Origin: Gammaproteobacteria bacterium
Lineage (GTDB): Bacteria > Pseudomonadota > Gammaproteobacteria > Pseudomonadales > Pseudohongiellaceae
Length of the DNA: 8,914 nt
Direction: 5' to 3'
Assembly (NCBI GenBank): GCA_003556835.1
Contig: PWQG01000327.1
Location: 1-8,914, forward strand
Shown one piece after another: positions 6,888 through 8,914 of the stretch (the stretch's first letter is position 1; each line of letters begins with the position of its first letter). The position numbers were made by a program, and so were the translations under genes. The notes below the pieces were generated by a model. It had not been told where the DNA came from. It made no database searches and saw only the letters and a program-made list of their open reading frames with translations.

Positions 6888-7061
6888 GAAACCCATTGTC
6901 CCATGCCTGCCGGAGCATGGTTGAAAGAGGTTGTGCATCTCTCCGAAGTTCCTTTTCGTGACTTTTTCGTGTGCGATGAACCGCTTTTTGCGGCGAAACG
7001 CTATCAGTGAGCAGAAGGGCCCAGGGGTAGGCGCGACATTATCTGGAATACAGGACCTGAC
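6848..7061 (+). promoter_or_regulatory. cmk-rpsA intergenic region, putative rpsA promoter and leader
   Basis: This 214-bp gap carries no gene that I can support. Besides the hairpin at its left edge, it contains an inverted repeat CCATGC/GCATGG (6901-6906 and 6915-6920). A small hairpin CCGC-TTTTT-GCGG lies at 6981-6993, and T-rich stretches occur at 6953-6967. A -35-like TTGAAA (6921-6926) has no good -10 at the right distance, and TATCAG (7002-7007) has no good -35, so no promoter can be fixed. The ribosome site is AGGA (7052-7055), six bases before the ATG. In gammaproteobacteria the rpsA leader folds into hairpins that let S1 repress its own translation. The length and structure here fit that idea, but that role is inferred. 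Confidence 0.4.
6953..6971 (+). repeat. Tandem TTTTCGTG direct repeat upstream of rpsA
   Basis: TTTTCGTG occurs at 6953-6960 and again at 6964-6971, an 11-bp period equal to about one DNA turn. A third T run follows at 6985-6989. The spacing would suit two copies of a protein half-site, or single-stranded U-rich RNA bound by S1. Eight-base repeats can also arise by chance. Confidence 0.35.
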
Positions 7062-8729
7062 ATGAGTGAGAGCTTCGCTGAATTATTTGAACAGAGTTTA
7101 AACGATGTAGACATGACGCCTGGTGCCATTGTCATTGGCACGGTGGTCGACATCGACTCCGACTGGGTGACAGTCAATGCCGGACTGAAGTCCGAAGGGG
7201 TCATTCCCAAGCACCAATTCATCAACGAAGATGGCGGTTTCACGCTGACCGTTGGTGATGAAGTCAAAGTGGCGCTCGAGGCGGTTGAAGACGGTTTCGG
7301 TGAAACCCGTCTGTCGCGTGAGAAAGCCAAGCGTGCCGAATCCTGGATGGTGCTGGAAGCGGCCTACGAGAAAAACGAAGTTGTCACTGGTGTGATCAAC
7401 GGCAAGGTCAAAGGTGGCTTCACCGTCGATCTGAACAATATCCGTGCCTTCCTGCCCGGTTCACTGGTCGACATCCGTCCGATCCGCGATACCACCCACC
7501 TCGAAGGTCACGAGCTGGAATTCAAGCTGATCAAGCTGGACCAGAAGCGCAACAACGTGGTGGTTTCCCGTCGTGCCGTGCTCGAAGCGGTCACCTCCGA
7601 AGAGCGCGAGGAACTGCTGTCGAAGCTGCAGGAAGGTATCACCATCAAGGGTGTGGTCAAGAACCTCACCGACTACGGTGCTTTCGTGGACCTCGGTGGC
7701 GTCGATGGTCTGCTGCACATCACCGACATGTCCTGGAAGCGTATCAAGCATCCGAGCGAAGTGGTCAACGTCGGCGACGAGATCGAAGTCAAGGTCCTCA
7801 AGTACGATCGCGAACGCAACCGTGTTTCCCTGGGCCTCAAGCAACTGGGTGAAGATCCCTGGGTCGACATCAAGGCGCGTTATCCCGAGAGCACACGGGT
7901 CACTGCCCGCGTCACCAACCTCACCGACTACGGCTGCTTTGCTGAGCTCGAAGAGGGTGTCGAGGGCCTGGTTCACGTCTCCGAAATGGATTGGACCAAC
8001 AAGAACGTACACCCGTCCAAGATCGTCCAGGTGGGCGACGATATCGAGGTGATGATCCTGGATATCGACGAGGAACGTCGTCGTATTTCCCTGGGTATCA
8101 AGCAGTGCTTCCAGAACCCCTGGGATGCCTTTGCCGAGAAATACCGCAAGGGTGATAAGATTGCCGGCACCATCAAGTCGATCACCGATTTCGGTATCTT
8201 CATCGGTCTGGAAGGCAACATCGATGGATTGGTTCACCTGTCCGACATCTCCTGGGAGGAGCCCGGCGAAGAAGCGGTGCGCGAGTTCAAGAAGGGCGAT
8301 GAACTGGAAACGGTCATCCTGTCCATTGATCCCGAGCGTGAACGCATCTCTCTCGGCCTCAAGCAGCTTTCCGATGATCCGTTCATGAACTATGTGGGTC
8401 AGTTCGAGAAAGGCAGCATCGTCAAGGGTGACATTGTTGAAGTCGACGCCAAAGGCGCGGTCATCAATCTGGCCGAGGGTGTGGAAGGATATCTGCGCGC
8501 CTCCGAGATCAGTCGCGACAAGGTGGAAGACGCCCGCAACGTTCTCAAGGTCGGCGAAGAAGTCGAAACCAAGGTCATCAGTGTGGATCGCAAGAGCCGT
8601 CAGCTGACGCTTTCGATCAAGGCGATCGAGATGGACGAAGAACGTTCCGCGGTCAAGGATCACAGAAGCCAGGAATCCAGCCCGACAACGATCGGCGACC
8701 TGATCAAGGCTGAAATGGAAAAGAAATGA
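7062..8729 (+). CDS. rpsA: 30S ribosomal protein S1
   Basis: S1 binds mRNA at the 30S subunit and helps unfold it for translation initiation. It has 555 residues, against 557 in E. coli. Six S1 (OB-fold) domains are visible at about 20-88, 105-172, 191-261, 277-348, 364-435 and 450-521. The last four carry the clear pattern (G..VKNLTDYGAFVDL...DGLLHITDMSW, with relatives VTNLTDYGCFAEL, IKSITDFGIFIGL and DIVEVDAKGAVINL). Domains 1 and 2, which dock on the ribosome, are more divergent, as usual. The C-terminus ends TTIGDLIKAEMEKK, like Pseudomonas rather than E. coli. The start has AGGA six bases upstream. Codon use looks strongly biased, as expected for a highly expressed gene. Only 54 bp without a terminator separate it from ihfB. 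Confidence 0.99.
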   Translation: MSESFAELFEQSLNDVDMTPGAIVIGTVVDIDSDWVTVNAGLKSEGVIPKHQFINEDGGFTLTVGDEVKVALEAVEDGFGETRLSREKAKRAESWMVLEAAYEKNEVVTGVINGKVKGGFTVDLNNIRAFLPGSLVDIRPIRDTTHLEGHELEFKLIKLDQKRNNVVVSRRAVLEAVTSEEREELLSKLQEGITIKGVVKNLTDYGAFVDLGGVDGLLHITDMSWKRIKHPSEVVNVGDEIEVKVLKYDRERNRVSLGLKQLGEDPWVDIKARYPESTRVTARVTNLTDYGCFAELEEGVEGLVHVSEMDWTNKNVHPSKIVQVGDDIEVMILDIDEERRRISLGIKQCFQNPWDAFAEKYRKGDKIAGTIKSITDFGIFIGLEGNIDGLVHLSDISWEEPGEEAVREFKKGDELETVILSIDPERERISLGLKQLSDDPFMNYVGQFEKGSIVKGDIVEVDAKGAVINLAEGVEGYLRASEISRDKVEDARNVLKVGEEVETKVISVDRKSRQLTLSIKAIEMDEERSAVKDHRSQESSPTTIGDLIKAEMEKK

Positions 8730-8783
8730 GCCTTGCCGGTCCGGTGAGACTGATTTCAGCCTGAACAAAGAAGGGAACCGCTT

Positions 8784-8914
8784 ATGACAAAGTCTGAATT
8801 GATTGAACGCATTGCGGCCAAGCAATCACAGCTTTCAGCAAAGGATTGCGAGTTCGCCGTCAAGGCTGTCCTGGAATATATGTCCCAGGTCCTTGAGGAG
8901 GGCGGTCGTATCGA
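8784..8914 (+). CDS. ihfB: Integration host factor subunit beta, N-terminal part
   Basis: IHF beta pairs with IHF alpha to bend DNA sharply at specific sites, shaping the nucleoid, promoters and recombination sites. Only the first 43 residues are present before the window ends, of about 95 expected. They begin MTKSELIERIAAKQSQLSAK and continue with the helical dimerisation region to EEGGRI, which is typical of IHF beta. The DNA-inserting proline arm lies outside the window. AAGGGA (8771-8776) stands seven bases before the ATG. Position directly after rpsA is the conserved gammaproteobacterial order and separates this from HU, which is otherwise similar at the N-terminus. Confidence 0.93.
   Translation, partial: MTKSELIERIAAKQSQLSAKDCEFAVKAVLEYMSQVLEEGGRI

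Noticed and set aside
6981..6993. CCGC-TTTTT-GCGG as an intrinsic terminator
   Set aside because: The T run is in the loop rather than after the stem, and the stem is only four pairs.
7062..8729. Near-repeated segments in rpsA as a DNA repeat array
   Set aside because: They are the divergent S1 protein domains, with low identity at DNA level.
7461..8825. Open frame of 454 codons on the minus strand opposite rpsA
   Set aside because: It is the antisense shadow of rpsA. Its repetitive look mirrors the S1 repeats, and it crosses the ihfB start.

Overview
This window is a conserved housekeeping segment from a fairly GC-rich gammaproteobacterium. Three things point there: the gene order gyrA - pheA - tyrA/aroA - cmk - rpsA - ihfB, the fusion of prephenate dehydrogenase to EPSP synthase, and the closeness of each protein to its Pseudomonas-type counterpart as I remember it. 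I cannot name the genus. Codon and base use look even throughout, and I see no insertion sequence, phage gene, CRISPR array, tRNA or rRNA.

Layout. Positions 1-206 hold, on the minus strand, the first 68 codons of a TRZ/ATZ-family amidohydrolase (MtaD-like). A 277-bp divergent intergenic region (207-483) carries a perfect TATAAT on each strand, one for mtaD and one for gyrA, plus a gyrA leader hairpin. Then, all on the plus strand: gyrA (484-3069); a stand-alone prephenate dehydratase, pheA (3062-3901, overlapping gyrA by 8 nt); a 755-residue TyrA-AroA fusion (3930-6197, GTG start); cmk (6194-6847, ATGA overlap with aroA); a 214-bp leader region with three inverted repeats and a helical-turn direct repeat; rpsA, with six S1 domains (7062-8729); and the first 43 codons of ihfB (8784-8914, cut by the window edge).

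The genes join DNA supercoiling (GyrA), phenylalanine and tyrosine synthesis (PheA, TyrA), the common aromatic pathway (AroA), pyrimidine nucleotide supply (Cmk), translation initiation (S1) and DNA bending (IHF). The overlaps and short gaps from gyrA to cmk suggest one transcript with translational coupling. rpsA, after a longer gap, probably also has its own control.

The window does not contain an obviously new system. Its real peculiarity is how compact this version of the supraoperon is. Compared with the classical gyrA-serC-aroQ.pheA-hisC-tyrA.aroA-cmk-rpsA arrangement, it lacks serC, lacks the chorismate mutase domain of PheA, and lacks hisC. What remains of pheA starts inside the gyrA stop codon. 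A second point is the TyrA Rossmann fold, where Gly-Arg replaces the acidic residue expected for NAD binding.
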